A DNA stretch of 64,000 nt. Source: Plutella xylostella (lineage: Eukaryota; Arthropoda; Insecta; Lepidoptera; Plutellidae). Under the pieces are notes generated by a model. That model was given only the letters and a program-made list of their open reading frames with translations, searched no databases and was not told the DNA's origin. How positions within the stretch are numbered: position 1 is the first letter of the stretch; every line of letters begins with the position of its first letter. This document shows, piece by piece, positions 33,111 to 44,499 of this stretch. The position numbers were made by a program, and so were the translations under genes. The DNA lies in the NCBI RefSeq assembly GCF_932276165.1, contig NC_064007.1, positions 7,512,001-7,576,000 of the forward strand. The letters run 5' to 3'.

Positions 33111-33955
33111 TGTAACGTAGCGCCTTAGGGGCGGCTAGCTCAGGGGGTGCTACGCTAACATAAATGAACCTAATGACTGATCATTTGGGTTACCTATCTG
33201 AGTGGAGTTTTGATTGAAACAACTGATTTGGTTTTACGAATACAACGAGGATAAAATCTTTGACTTTTATTTATATATATAATGCTTAACCAACGACACG
33301 ATATAATTACAACATACGGCCCAGACTATGAATACGACCAAGAACCGATAATCTAGTTTTATTGACAATTCTGACGCGACTCGTTATGCTTTTGGATATG
33401 ACAATTATGCTTGCGGCTGAAGGCCCTTTTACAGAGAGGTTGAGGAAGCAGGGGTGGAATAAATCCGAATCCGGCAGTTCCTTTTGGTTCTGGGAGCGAC
33501 GCGATCGATCGAACCGCAACCAGACTTAGTAGACGTGCCAGGTCTTTCGAGAACTCCGTAGTTCCACCAGGCTCTTGCAAACGTGTGCGGGGGAAGACCA
33601 CAACGCAAGCTTGAGGAAGGCAGACTTACTGAGCCGGTCTATGTCTTAGCGCACTAGACCTCCGGAAGCGACGCGGTCGACCGAACCGCAACCAGAGCTA
33701 GGTGTGAGCACTAAGACGACCCCACGAGTATTGCCTTTCTGTCCGCGCGTGCGCCCTTTTATATGCGGCTTCTGTAGTGGGGAGTGGCGGCACGCGGCGG
33801 CGGCGAATCTTGTTTACTTCAGTGGCAGTGGAATCTTCCATGACGTCATCGAGTGGAAGCAGCGGCGGCGGCGGATGTTGTTTACTTGCTCGCGGCCGTG
33901 GAATTTTCCGTGACGTCGCGCTGTCTTATTGTTTCTATGGTGCGCGGGCGTCACA
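33111..33955. mobile_element. Solo LTR, 845 bp
   Basis: Begins TGTAACGTAG and ends GCGTCACA, with the 4-bp duplication ACCT on both sides (33107-33110 and 33956-33959). The A1 flank at about 2320 is the empty site with one ACCT. A TG...CA terminus, a 4-bp duplication and no coding interior identify a solo LTR left by recombination of a Gypsy-type element. Its 3' third is GC-rich. Short frames inside are not believable genes. Confidence 0.9.
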
Positions 33956-34479
33956 ACCTAATTTAATTTCAGTATGATATGTACTCGAATAATTGAAAAT
34001 TATATTTAAAAATATGTTACTTAAGTAGAAATATGCGAAACGTTTTGCATACTTGTGCCCTAGAGTTCACACGACAAGCTAGGAGTCAAAAGGGCCGTTA
34101 ATAGCTACGTTTACCTTAAATAAAATTTTGACAGGAGTTTTATAAAAGCATTGCTATATTACACTTAAATATAAAAAAATACAAAATTACCCATATTTTC
34201 TTGTTGTAGGTTTATAAATCGACTCTTTGTAACTAGTTAGTGTCAAAAAAGTCGGAATTCCAGTGTCCCAATCTTGAACTTCTAATCAAGAGGAAAGACA
34301 GTTCATTTAAAGTGTTCAAATTCTCCATAAATTATTATTGCCTTAAACTATTTTAGAATCACATTTTGGTACTATTTGTTAGGATGATGGAAGTCACCGT
34401 GGAGACTAGCAGGAGGAAGTTGACGCTCACTGTCGGCGCGCCGTTGTACCTTTGTACCTGAAACAGAATTGTAAATTAT

Positions 34480-34835
34480 GGCTCGTTGACACAGTGCGAG
34501 CTGCTGCCTGGCCAGTAGACAGCTACTCGGTTTGTGTACTCGTACGCCAGTAGCTCAGCTCGCCTTTGCTGTCTACACGACACCCAGTCCAGTGCGAGTC
34601 GAGTCACGGCGTAGTACACAAAATCACGCTACTGTCCAGCTGGCACTGGCGAGCTACTGCCGAACGCGTCCAAACGATGCGAGTGACGGCCGAGCCGCTG
34701 TCATGGGCGAGTTGCTGCCGGCGAGCAGGCGAGTGAAAACAAAAAATGATGAAGTAACTCGGATGCGAGCTACTGACCAACTCGCACGTACGAGTTACTC
34801 GTAAGTTACGTCCAAACAGTGCGAGTTACTGCAGT
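34480..34835. repeat. GC-rich repeat with iterated GCGAGYTACTG motif
   Basis: Absent from block 1. Variants of GCGAGCTACTG recur at about 34497, 34650, 34708, 34766 and 34819, with reverse-orientation copies near 34551. Base composition differs sharply from the AT-rich surroundings. The 90-codon frame here is not convincing. Such motif arrays resemble transposase-binding subterminal repeats of nonautonomous DNA elements, but I could not define termini. Confidence 0.5.
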
Positions 34836-35088
34836 GCAAAACGAAAAAAGTTAAGGTTTTCTTCTATCATATGGGCCTCTAGTAACTAGTTAGTTACGGT
34901 ATGCAATTTAAAAAAACGAAAAAAGTTTTGATTAAAAAAGTGTCGTATGATTTCTATCGGCGGGACAATCGACTGTTCATGAACCGTTCAGAGAATCAAT
35001 AAATTTTGTATCTGAGATTGAAAAAAAGAGTTTAGTTACTACAAGGTGGATCAAAAGAAGTCATCCAATGTTGTTGGCCTCTCATTTT

Positions 35089-35670
35089 TAGGGTTCCGTA
35101 GCCAAAATGGCAAAAACGGAACCCTTATAGTTTCGTCATGTCCGTCTGTCCGTCTGTCCGTCTGTCCGTCTGTCCGTCTGTCACAGCCGATTTACTCGGA
35201 AACTATAAGTACTACAGTGATGAAATTTGATGGGAATATGTGTTGTATGAACCGCTACAAAAATATGACACTAAATAGTAAAAAAAAGAATTGGGGGTGG
35301 GGCCCCCCATACATGTAACTGAGGGATGAAATTTTTTTTTTCGATGTACATACCCGTGTGGGGTATCAATGGAAAGGTCTTTTAAAATGATATAAAGTTT
35401 TCTAAAAACATTTTTCTTAAAGTGAACGGTTTTTGAGATATCAGCTCTCAAAGTCGTAAAAAGTATGTCCCCCCCCCTCTATTTTTATAACTACGGGGTA
35501 TAAAATTCTAAAAAAAATAGAGGTGATGCATGCTAATTAACTCTTTCAACGATTTTTGGTTTGATCAAAGTATCTCTTATAGTTTTTGAGATAGGTTGAT
35601 TTAACTGTAATATTATATTTGCTGCTACGGAACCCTTTGTGCGCGAGCCCGACTCGCACTTGGCCGGTTT
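35089..35670. mobile_element. Dispersed lepidopteran repeat with TCCGTCTG minisatellite
   Basis: Begins AGGGTTCCGTAGCC and has a complementary CTACGGAACCCT near its right end (35621). It contains TCCGTCTG repeats at about 35145-35181 and ends in a T run after CTTGGCCGG. Block 1 (9475-9487) has the uninterrupted T-rich site. I recognise the family as abundant in Lepidoptera. No ORF of substance. Confidence 0.75.
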
Positions 35671-35736
35671 TTTTTCTTCACATAATGGGCGATATTGCAG
35701 GGAATAATGACAGATAAAACGAAAAACAGGCGACCC

Positions 35737-36410
35737 AATGATTTCAAAAGGAAGGATAGGCCCTTCAGAACATTTTACTCAAACCTTCTTCATACAAGCA
35801 AAATAACTGTTATCTGTCATAATTTGTTTGAACTATGTCAGTGCCTAGCAACTATCTTGACGACGTAACCTTGTACGTGCGTTAATAATTTACCATCCCG
35901 GACATTGTTTTATTATTTGCAGGCGCCATATCAATAGTTTAAGACAAATCCAACTACTAAAATTAAAACTGTTTTGGGCTGTAGACCTGTAGAGCGTCCC
36001 GTACAAATGGACTAAAAATGACGCTCCAAAACGTATGTGTGCAACAAGAAAATGTTCTCGGAGGATAGTCAAGAAAAAATGACGTCCGCACAAGGTTACA
36101 GCGCGCAGCCATTGTAGACTTTGGTAGTAAAATAATTATCACTTTATAATGTGTTTATTACTTAATTTAATGGTAATTACCGATGATACGATATTCGATG
36201 TTTCTTTTTGACCTTCGTATAATGGTTTTTGCAGCCTTTCACAACACAACTACATATTTATCACAAGATTCACAAGACCATCTCTCGGCCACAGACAACT
36301 GTCGACTGAGGAGCGTTGGCCCTAAAATTACGATTTTAGGGCCAACGCGCGGGTGCCATTTTTTTGAGTGGGAGGCCCTGTCCTTACGCTAGTAATATAT
36401 ATGTCAATGA
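35737..36410. mobile_element. 674-bp insertion with 8-bp target duplication
   Basis: GGCGACCC occurs at 35729-35736 and again at 36411-36418. Block 1 has a single copy at about 9540-9547. An 8-bp duplication is typical of hAT elements, although the terminal inverted repeats are weak. A strong hairpin lies at 36313-36348: GCGTTGGCCCTAAAAT, four bases, then its exact complement. Confidence 0.75.
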
Positions 36411-36625
36411 GGCGACCCGAAAGCTCAATAAGTATTATACACAATTATTCCGAGTTCTTGGGGAGTACCTATATCACACACCATGGCTTCTGAACTTGTA
36501 TTCTGCATTTGTCTTGTCCACAAATATCAAACCAATATGAAATAGATTTGAAATTGGCACTGATTTGCACAAACGAGAGTAACTTCCAATAGGGTGATGA
36601 CTTTCGGCCCACCTTGTAGACGTAA

Positions 36626-36777
36626 GTGCCAATTTCTCCATTGTCGGTCATCTAACCAACAGGGTTTGATTTATAAATTAAACCTCATCTTCATAACTAT
36701 TAAATTCATGACAGATGTGTCCAAAGTTAACCACTACTTCCTGGTTATGCTCTAACCGAGAATGGAGAAATTTTCAC
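36626..36777. mobile_element. 152-bp MITE with TAA target duplication (block 2 copy)
   Basis: Paralogue of the element at 9733-9884, same ends and same TAA flanks, adjacent to the last visible exon of M2. Confidence 0.75.
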
Positions 36778-37294
36778 TAAAGATGACAGAAGAAAATGCC
36801 ACTCACAGTGCTGGTGATCCAGGTGGTGTAGCTGGCGACCCGTGCGTAGACCCCCGGGTACGAGGGGTTCCCGCAGCCGGCGCCCCACGAGGTCACCCCC
36901 ACCACCACCCCGTTGTACACTAGTGGGCCCCCGGAGTCACCCTGGCAAGCGTCCGCGCCTGGGGGGAGAAATGTCCTCGTCAAACATTGTATTTTACGAC
37001 GGCCGAAATAAAGACGGTCGGTGTTGATCGGTCTTTAGTTTTAGCTCGTTAGTAAATTGGAATGGGTGTTTTTCGGTGGATTTATTAGGCATTGTAGGTA
37101 CTTTTTACACGACCACGACCAGTGGCCAGTGAACCTGACTGTCGAAGGTCCTCGATTTAAGGTGAAGTGTGCAGTTTGCGCCCTCATCATGCTACATATT
37201 TCCAATTTATACAATCTACAGAGTCTACCGACAGCAAAATTGTCCTACCGTCCAAAAGCTGTTTATTGAGAACCTCTCAATATACTTTTATGAA

Positions 37295-40200
37295 ATCAAA
37301 ACCTCCGGCAAGCAGGAAGACATGCTTCTAAGAGACCCTGCGGGCAACACGTTATCCCCCCAAGAGTCGGCGGAACTCCTAGCCAAGACATTCTACCCAG
37401 ATGACTCCGTAAGCACCGACCAACTATTCCATGCGGAACTGAGAGAAAAAACAAAGAACATACCTCAGGATCTTAAAGATGACGATCCACCATTTACTGC
37501 CGCAGAAATAGACCTCGTGCTACAAGCAATGAACGCAAAAAAAGCCCCCGGATCCGATGGCTTCACTGCCGATATCTGTGGCGCAGCCATTCAGTGCGAT
37601 AGGGAGGTGTTCATGGCGATAGCCAATAAGTGCTTATCGTTTAAACATTTCCCATCCCAATGGAAAACGGCCCACGTGGTTATCTTGCGGAAAGCTGGCA
37701 AAGAGGACTATACACACCCAAAATCCTACAGACCAATAGGGTTACTCTCAGTTCTCGGAAAAATTGTTGAAAAACTAATGGTCAGTCGCCTCCAGTGGCA
37801 TATCTTCCCGACGCTTAACATAAAACAGTACGGCTTCATGCCTCAGAGAGGAACCGAGGACGCCCTCTATGACCTCGTAGAACACCTAAGAGAGGGAATA
37901 AACAGTAAAAACATCGTCATTCTCATCTCCCTGGACATAGAGGGTGCTTTCGACAACGCATGGTGGCCCGCTTTAAAACATCAACTGACAAAGAAAAGGT
38001 GCCCACGAAATCTGTACGAGATGGTATGCTCTTATCTCAGTGACCGAAAAATCAAGGTCAATTACGCTCGTGCAGCATGTGAGAAGGGAACCACTAAAGG
38101 ATGTGTCCAAGGCTCCATAGGAGGACCGACGTTCTGGAACATCATACTCGACTCACTGCTACACAAACTAGAGGCTGAGGGAGTGTATTGCCAAGCTTTC
38201 GCAGATGATGTGGCCCTTGTCTTCACAGGTCAAGCAGTAAACACCCTAGAGGAGTCAGCGAACAAAGTACTAAATGGAATAGTGGAATGGGGAACTCGGA
38301 ACAAACTCAACTTCGCACCGCATAAGACCAACGCGATGCTACTAACAAAGAAGATGAAGTACGATCTACCCCAACTATCCATGGCTGGCACAAAAATTAA
38401 TCTCGTAGAGGAAATAAAACTGCTGGGCCTCATCATAGACCGCAGGTTAACTTTTAAAGCTCATATTACCGCTCAGTGTAAAAAGGCAGCGGATATTTAC
38501 AAACAGCTAGCGCGAGCGGCGAAAGTAACCTGGGGACTTAACGGTGAAATTGTGAGGACAATATACATCGCAGTAGTGGAGCCCATCATGACATACGCCG
38601 CAAGCGTCTGGTCGGAAGCCGTTGAACTGGAAATGAACAAAAAACAACTGTTCTCGCTGCAAAGAGGTTTCGCGCAGAAAATATACAAAGCCTACCGAAC
38701 AGTGTCGCTCACATCTGCACTGGCACTATCGGGATTGCTGCCTCTCGATCTCAGAATACAGGAGGCAGCAAATCTGTACAAATCCAAAAAACTTTTGTCA
38801 ACCGACTACCTCCCGCCAGGCAAAGAGCTCGAACGGAAAGTAGGGTACCTGGACTTACCACATCCGTCCACACTTACCTCTACCAACTACGAGTTCTTTG
38901 AAAACACCAACCCGTTGCATACCGGTTCCCAAATCTTCACGGATGGAAGCAAGATAGAGGGAAAAGTCGGCGCCGCCCTATGTTGGTGGGAGGATGGAAA
39001 AGAAAAACTGTCCGAGACTTTTGGTCTCCACCCGTCGTGCACGGTCTTCCAATCGGAACTTTATGCCCTTCACAGGGCAACAAGACTGGTGAGCTCTAGT
39101 ACGGATAACAAAGTGAACATCTTGAGCGACTCGAGATCATCACTCGATCTGCTCCGAAATCCGAAACTGAGCCACCCCCTGGCAAGAAGCATAAAGGAAA
39201 ACATTGCGAGGGTCGTGTGCGAGGGCAGGGAGATAAAAATGTTCTGGCTGAGGGCACACATTGGAACTGCCGGGAACGAAAGAGCCGATGAGCTCGCCAA
39301 AACGGCAGCTCTACAAAGCACCTCCCACGACTATGACAAAGTCCCCCTGTCCTATGTCAGGAAAAAGATCAGAGAGGAATCGGTCCGGAAATGGCAAGAC
39401 CGATATGCGACATCCAGTACAGGAGCAGTCACGCGTAAATTCTTACCGGATGTCAACCAAGCTTACCGGATTACGCGAAGTGCCAAACTGACCCCTGCTC
39501 ACGTACAAATGCTGACTGGACATGGGGGGATGGGAGAGTATTTGTACAGATTTAAACTCAAAGAAAGCCCAGAATGTGAATGCGACCCCAACATCATTGA
39601 ATCGGTCTGGCATATAATTCTCGACTGCCCCCGTTTCCTTGCTGCAAGACAAGATCTGGAGACATTGATAGACAGGAATTTGGTGGAGTCAGAATTAAAA
39701 GATATTCTGGCAGACACCAAGCATAGACCTCATTTTCTATCTTATTCAGATCGTGTCTTCAGAGTAGCAGCCAGGAGAAACAGCACCATACCCCGCCCCG
39801 ACCCGCAATCAATACCAGTATATCAAGCCTCAGTCACAACCATCACAGCACCACCACAAGCAACTCCTAAAGAAACAGCAACACATCAGCTGTTGGATTG
39901 TGGAGAAAAAGGAGAAGCTAGACTAAGACTCCGAAGCGTGGCTCTGTTCATGGACGGAAGCAGTGAAAGACTCGGCATCAGCTTCTGTATCTCAGGGACG
40001 CGAAAGAGCGTGGCCATATCACCCGGCCTAGCCTCTCTCCTAAATGGGAGCACATCGAAGGCTACCATGAAGCGTAAAGCCTACGACGCATTGCCAGTAA
40101 CCCTAGTGGGAAATCAGCCCTGCAGACTAGTGCGATGGCGTAACAAGACCATCGCACTATTCGAGTGGGCCGACGACACCCCGTTCGTTCAGGCATGCTC

Positions 40201-42049
40201 ATGGCTCAGTAAGCTTGGAGAGATAGCGCTAGACAGTAACGTCCCCAGGATAATAAGCGTAGACGCAATGGTGATCGAGTATAGGAAAGGCGAAATTGTT
40301 GACCAGCTGGGTTGCCTAAAAGCCTCAAAACATCATGAAATAGTGGTGTACGAGGACAGAGGCGAAGATCTAAGCTTTCTCAAAGGTCATATACTTGCGA
40401 GGGGCATTGACAACTGCCACCAACAAGCCGAATACTTGGTCACCGGATCTGAACGCCTACAGGAGAGGATGACCGCTGGGGCTGTCGCCGCTTCAGAACA
40501 ACAGAACATGGAAAGGAGGATGCACAATTTAACATCGCAAGGGCGTGTCCAAGGGTTCCTCCAGGCTTTTAAAGCAGCTGCCTCAAGCCTTATAGGAAAA
40601 CCACAGAGGACACCCGAGAGGCGCCAAATCTCCAGAGAACCTAAAACTGGAAAAAGGCTTGCCCAGAGGAAAATTACTCGAGCGGATATGGGCCAGGTGG
40701 TCCCACCGAAGCTGAAAACAGCTACCACCTCAAACGACCATCTAGAGAATGCCGCCATCGAATTTATGGCAATTACAACCGCCACAAAGCAGGTAAATCT
40801 CTTGTCCTGCAAAACGATCATGCAGACCTACAGGCAAGAGAACGAAAGCCGGCTAAAAGTTTTACTCGAGGAGGCCGAAGCCTGCATATACGATAACAGT
40901 AGTTGCCAAGTCCTCAGAGGCAAAATGACTGGAGCGTATATGGCGGCTTATAGCGAGGAATGCGGATTCGTGCCCTGGGAACGCAACATCCCGAAACTCA
41001 CTCTCCCACACAACAACCAAATGGTGGTCGTAGCTCAGTGTTCCAGGATTATGCTAGAGGACAAAATCCTAGCAAAAGCGGAAACCATTAACGCTACCTG
41101 GAATAGCTGGACGATGCCCACCATCGCTTGGGTGAACGGGGTACCTGGATGTGGGAAGACAACCTGGGTGGTAAATAACTTCGATGTGAGCAAAGACACC
41201 ATTATCACCACGACAACTGAGGCGGCCGTCGATATACGAAACAGGCTAGCCTATAGGATCGGGGACATGGTTAGAACTAGGGTACGTACGATGGCATCAG
41301 TCCTAGTAAACGGCTTTAGAGAACATGTCGGATGCCAACGCCTGATAATTGACGAGGCCCTGATGAACCATTTCGGGGCAATCGTAATTGCCGCCCGCCT
41401 GTCCCGTGCCAGTGATATTGCTCTAATCGGAGACATCAACCAGCTACCGTAAATAGACAGAGAGAACCTATTCGAACTAAGGTACAGTCGCCCAACACTG
41501 GTAGCAAACATCACCCAGGAGCTGTTGTGCTCATACAGAAACCCCATGGATGTTGCATACGCCCTAAGAGAAGTATACTCAGGCATATACGCAGCCACAA
41601 CGCGTATCCAATCCCTGCAGCTGAAAAGGTTTACAGACGCAGCAATTCCAAAATCCCAAACCAACACTCTATTCCTGACGCATACACAGGAAGAAAAAGA
41701 GACCCTGACCAGCCAAGGGTTTGGAGAAGGAACGGGATCACGCGTCTTAACCATACACGAAGCACAGGGATTGACGTACGAATCCGTCATTATCATAAAA
41801 ACAAAAGATAAAATAAAGTTGCACGATAGCATACCTCACGCAGTAGTGGCGCTGTCGAGGCACACCTCCGCCTGCACCTACTATGCGGATGACACCGAGG
41901 ACGCTATCGGCAACCTCGCTAGAACGGCAATAACAGCACCGAAGAAACGGATCCTCGAGTACAACCTAAAGATGGCAATAAAAAATCGGGACAAAGAGGT
42001 CGTTGCCCAGCAATCAAGGCTTTTGGCAACGCAAAATGGAGCGGAATAG
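37295..42049 (+). pseudogene. LINE ORF2: reverse transcriptase-RNase H-SF1 helicase polyprotein
   Basis: About 1,585 codons remain, with one in-frame stop (TAA, 41450-41452). Domains in order: RT at about 37500-38300 (APGSDGFTADICG, YRPIGLLSVLGKIVEKL, SLDIEGAFDNAWW, FADD at 38198-38209); RNase H at about 38935-39300 (FTDGSKIEG, QSELYALHRA, LSDSRSSLDLL, AGNERADELAK); a CxCx(n)HxxxxC knuckle at about 39576-39630. About 500 residues I cannot assign follow, then a superfamily 1 RNA helicase. Helicase motifs are Walker A GVPGCGKTT (41138-41164), LIIDEA (about 41341), GDINQLP just before the stop, IHEAQGLTYE (about 41752) and VALSRHT (about 41847). This motif set is that of positive-strand RNA virus helicases. 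I recall reports of such domains in lepidopteran LINEs. The copy is inactive because of 5' truncation and the stop. Confidence 0.9.
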
Positions 42050-42133
42050 GAGAATTTTGATTTTAATTTTATATTGACGGCCAAACCGTATTGCATGTAT
42101 TTTATAGTTTTGTTATGTATAGTATATAGCATG

Positions 42134-43349
42134 TGGGTGATTCTTCGGGGACCGTATTTTCAATACAGTCTTGCTCTATCTCTTATTGTAACCAATCTAA
42201 TTTTTTCAGTAAATGCTGTTTCAGTACTGGAAAAAATTATTTGAAGTGTGTTATTCTGATTCATATAGGGCGTCCGTTTGCCAGCTTGAGGAACAAAATG
42301 TTCTGTATCACATTTCCCTTTTAATTTATTAATATAAATTAAATTTTTATAAAAGTACAATGACATTTCCTTTGACAAAAAAAATATTTAATACTTATAA
42401 ATACGTAAGTTTTTTAATGAATCAATAATTAAGGAGTGTCCGGCATGTAGTACTGATTCATATGTCGTAACATGTTGATGACCATACTTGGTCATGTAGT
42501 GGCAATGGGAGTCTGGCTGTCCACTCGCTGGAAGCCAGCTCTCCAACGCACCGGCCAGTAGATGGAGGTGCTCCTAGTATGCCTACATCCAGGTGAAAAG
42601 AAGGTCAATGTCTGATTCATATGGTATTGGTTCAGGTAACCTTCTGATTAATATTCCTCCTGTAAAAATTCTGTTTTCTGAGTATGATTCTTCAATGTGA
42701 GTTTCATGTAATGCTCTTGGATTACAGATTTATGAAAAAAATATACAACACTATAGCGTGAATGTATTATGAACTACTTAAGGTTTTATGCAAAATCCTG
42801 ATTCATGTGTATATGATTCATACGGTAAAAAACCTCATCCTATACAGGATGTTCAAAAAGTTTACGTCTTGCCTTGGAGGGCTGATAGTACAGATTAGGA
42901 GTGACCAGAATATCGCTATATGACCTTAGTAAAATGTCGATAGTTTTTGAGATATTGACACTTTTATAAATTTTATGAAAATACTCGCCCCAGATCAACT
43001 TTTTGCATGTCACTGGTACAAAATTCAATATTTTAAGTTTTAATTTTATTTTGCGTAACCTTCTATAGTTCTTCTATTGATGACAGTCCAAGAAAATGAC
43101 GAGAAATGCTATATGTTTAAAACAAAGATGGTTTTCCATGGTGTTCTTTCTTCTTTTTCTGATTCATATGGCAACAAAAAATTGTAACGTCAATAACTCA
43201 AAAACTACTTGATAAAAAAGGGTGCCTTTTCCAGTTATATGTTATTTGCTATATCCATTTTCATATCAACATACGTTATAGAGCTAAAAATGAAATTAAA
43301 AAATGGCCATATAAATCAGACGAAGAATGGAATTTCGAAGAATCACCCA
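42134..43349. mobile_element. Inverted-repeat insertion in the helicase-LINE 3' UTR
   Basis: Ends TGGGTGATTCTTCG and its complement are inverted. The flanks are diverged direct copies of a roughly 40-bp sequence beginning CATGTATT (42094-42133 and 43348-43394). Inside, TGATTCATAT-like motifs recur (about 42257, 42455, 42612, 42800, 42815, 43160). No coding frame was recognised. Confidence 0.6.
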
Positions 43350-44499
43350 TGTATTGTATAGTTTTGATATGTAGGTATTGTATAGTATATCATGAATTAA
43401 TATTATCTGTATAAGAACTAACCAATAAAATTAAGATAGTTTTAAGAACACTGTCACACATTAACACCAGGCAAAACAACAGCGATGACAAAAGGAGTGT
43501 GTGGCCACTGACAGGCGTCTGTTAAGTTCTCTGAAGACAGCTGACACTGGCCCTACCCTTCAAATGTTTGTTGCCATTATAATTGTAAGTGTGACTGTGT
43601 GAAACAAAGAAAAAAAAAAAAAAAAAAAAAAAAACAACTGGGGGTTTTTAGTCGGTTAAAGGCCGACACTACCTGGGTCCCCTTCCCAGGTGTCTGTGTA
43701 GATTTTCCTCCAGGAGTGCAAAAAAAAAAAATAAAAAAAAAATTATTAATAATATATAGGTATATATATATAAAAGATAAAATATATATATTATAAGCTT
43801 CCACATTGAGTAGTGAGTAGTTAAAAGATGAAGACAAAAAACAACCAAACTCTCACAATATATTGATCTCTCAAAAAGGCACGGACATAAAGTCTGTGGA
43901 GTGATAATAAAATCTTTTAAAAAAAAAAAAAAAAAAAATACTTTTATGAACGTAATAGATAAAAAAACATCCTGCTAGCCGAGGCTGGGCCAAAGAACTC
44001 GTTTTTCAACCTAGGATAGCAAGCTACTGTTAATAAGCTAGTAAGTACTTTTGGCTTTGTATAGAAAAATCTATCTTCCCTTCTAAACATCGTTAGTACG
44101 AAATATGGGTTTGATGTTACCTCCAACATTGAGCAGTCCCGCACACAGCATGCTAGTAGTAACAGGGAACATGTTAGCGTTGCCTTGCTGAGCGCCGAGT
44201 GAGCTGTAGCGAGCGGCGCACTCTGAGCGCTCACTTTACGCACGCTCACGTGGCGGAGGTTCGGCGACACTGACGAAGCTATGTTCTCCTGGAGATAAGG
44301 ATACAGTTATAGTGGGATTGGTAAGCTCTTGATGGGTGTAGGGTGGGTAGATATAGGTAGGTACTTAGGTATACTTAAATACGTAACTTGACCAAAGAAG
44401 ACGATCTTCTGCTTTTTCTTGATATTATTAGTTATGTACGTATTCATTGATTAAAGGGCATTGGGCAAGGATGAGCATGATATTATTCTTCTTCTTCGA

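Larger units (their letters stand above)
37295..43938 (+). mobile_element. 5'-truncated LINE with RT, RNase H and virus-like helicase
   Basis: Flanked by the 12-bp duplication TACTTTTATGAA (37283-37294 and 43939-43950) and ending in a poly(A) run. M1 has the empty site near 10375. It begins within the ORF upstream of the RT, so it is truncated at the 5' end. The single ORF runs to 42049 and is followed by about 1.9 kb of 3' sequence. That 3' sequence includes a nested inverted-repeat insertion, an internal A run at about 43608-43634 and a small stem (CACGGACATAAAGTCTGTGG) near the tail. The RT/RNase H arrangement and the CCHC after RNase H resemble the R1/I-type LINE group. Confidence 0.92.

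Noticed and set aside
33704..33977. GC-rich ORFs of 60-70 codons
   Set aside because: They lie wholly inside the solo LTR and show no domain or conserved feature.
35145..35181. Short tandem repeats considered as a CRISPR-like array
   Set aside because: TCCGTCTG units are contiguous with no spacers, and the host is eukaryotic. This is a minisatellite in a dispersed repeat.
36842..37027. Arg/Pro-rich ORF on the plus strand
   Set aside because: It is antisense to the active-site exon of M2.
37169..37294. Apparent N-terminus of the long helicase-LINE ORF
   Set aside because: These codons are M2 intron sequence that happens to be open in frame. The target duplication at 37283-37294 shows the element starts at 37295.
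43577..43837. Phe-rich minus-strand and Lys-rich plus-strand ORFs
   Set aside because: They are products of the internal A runs in the helicase-LINE 3' UTR.
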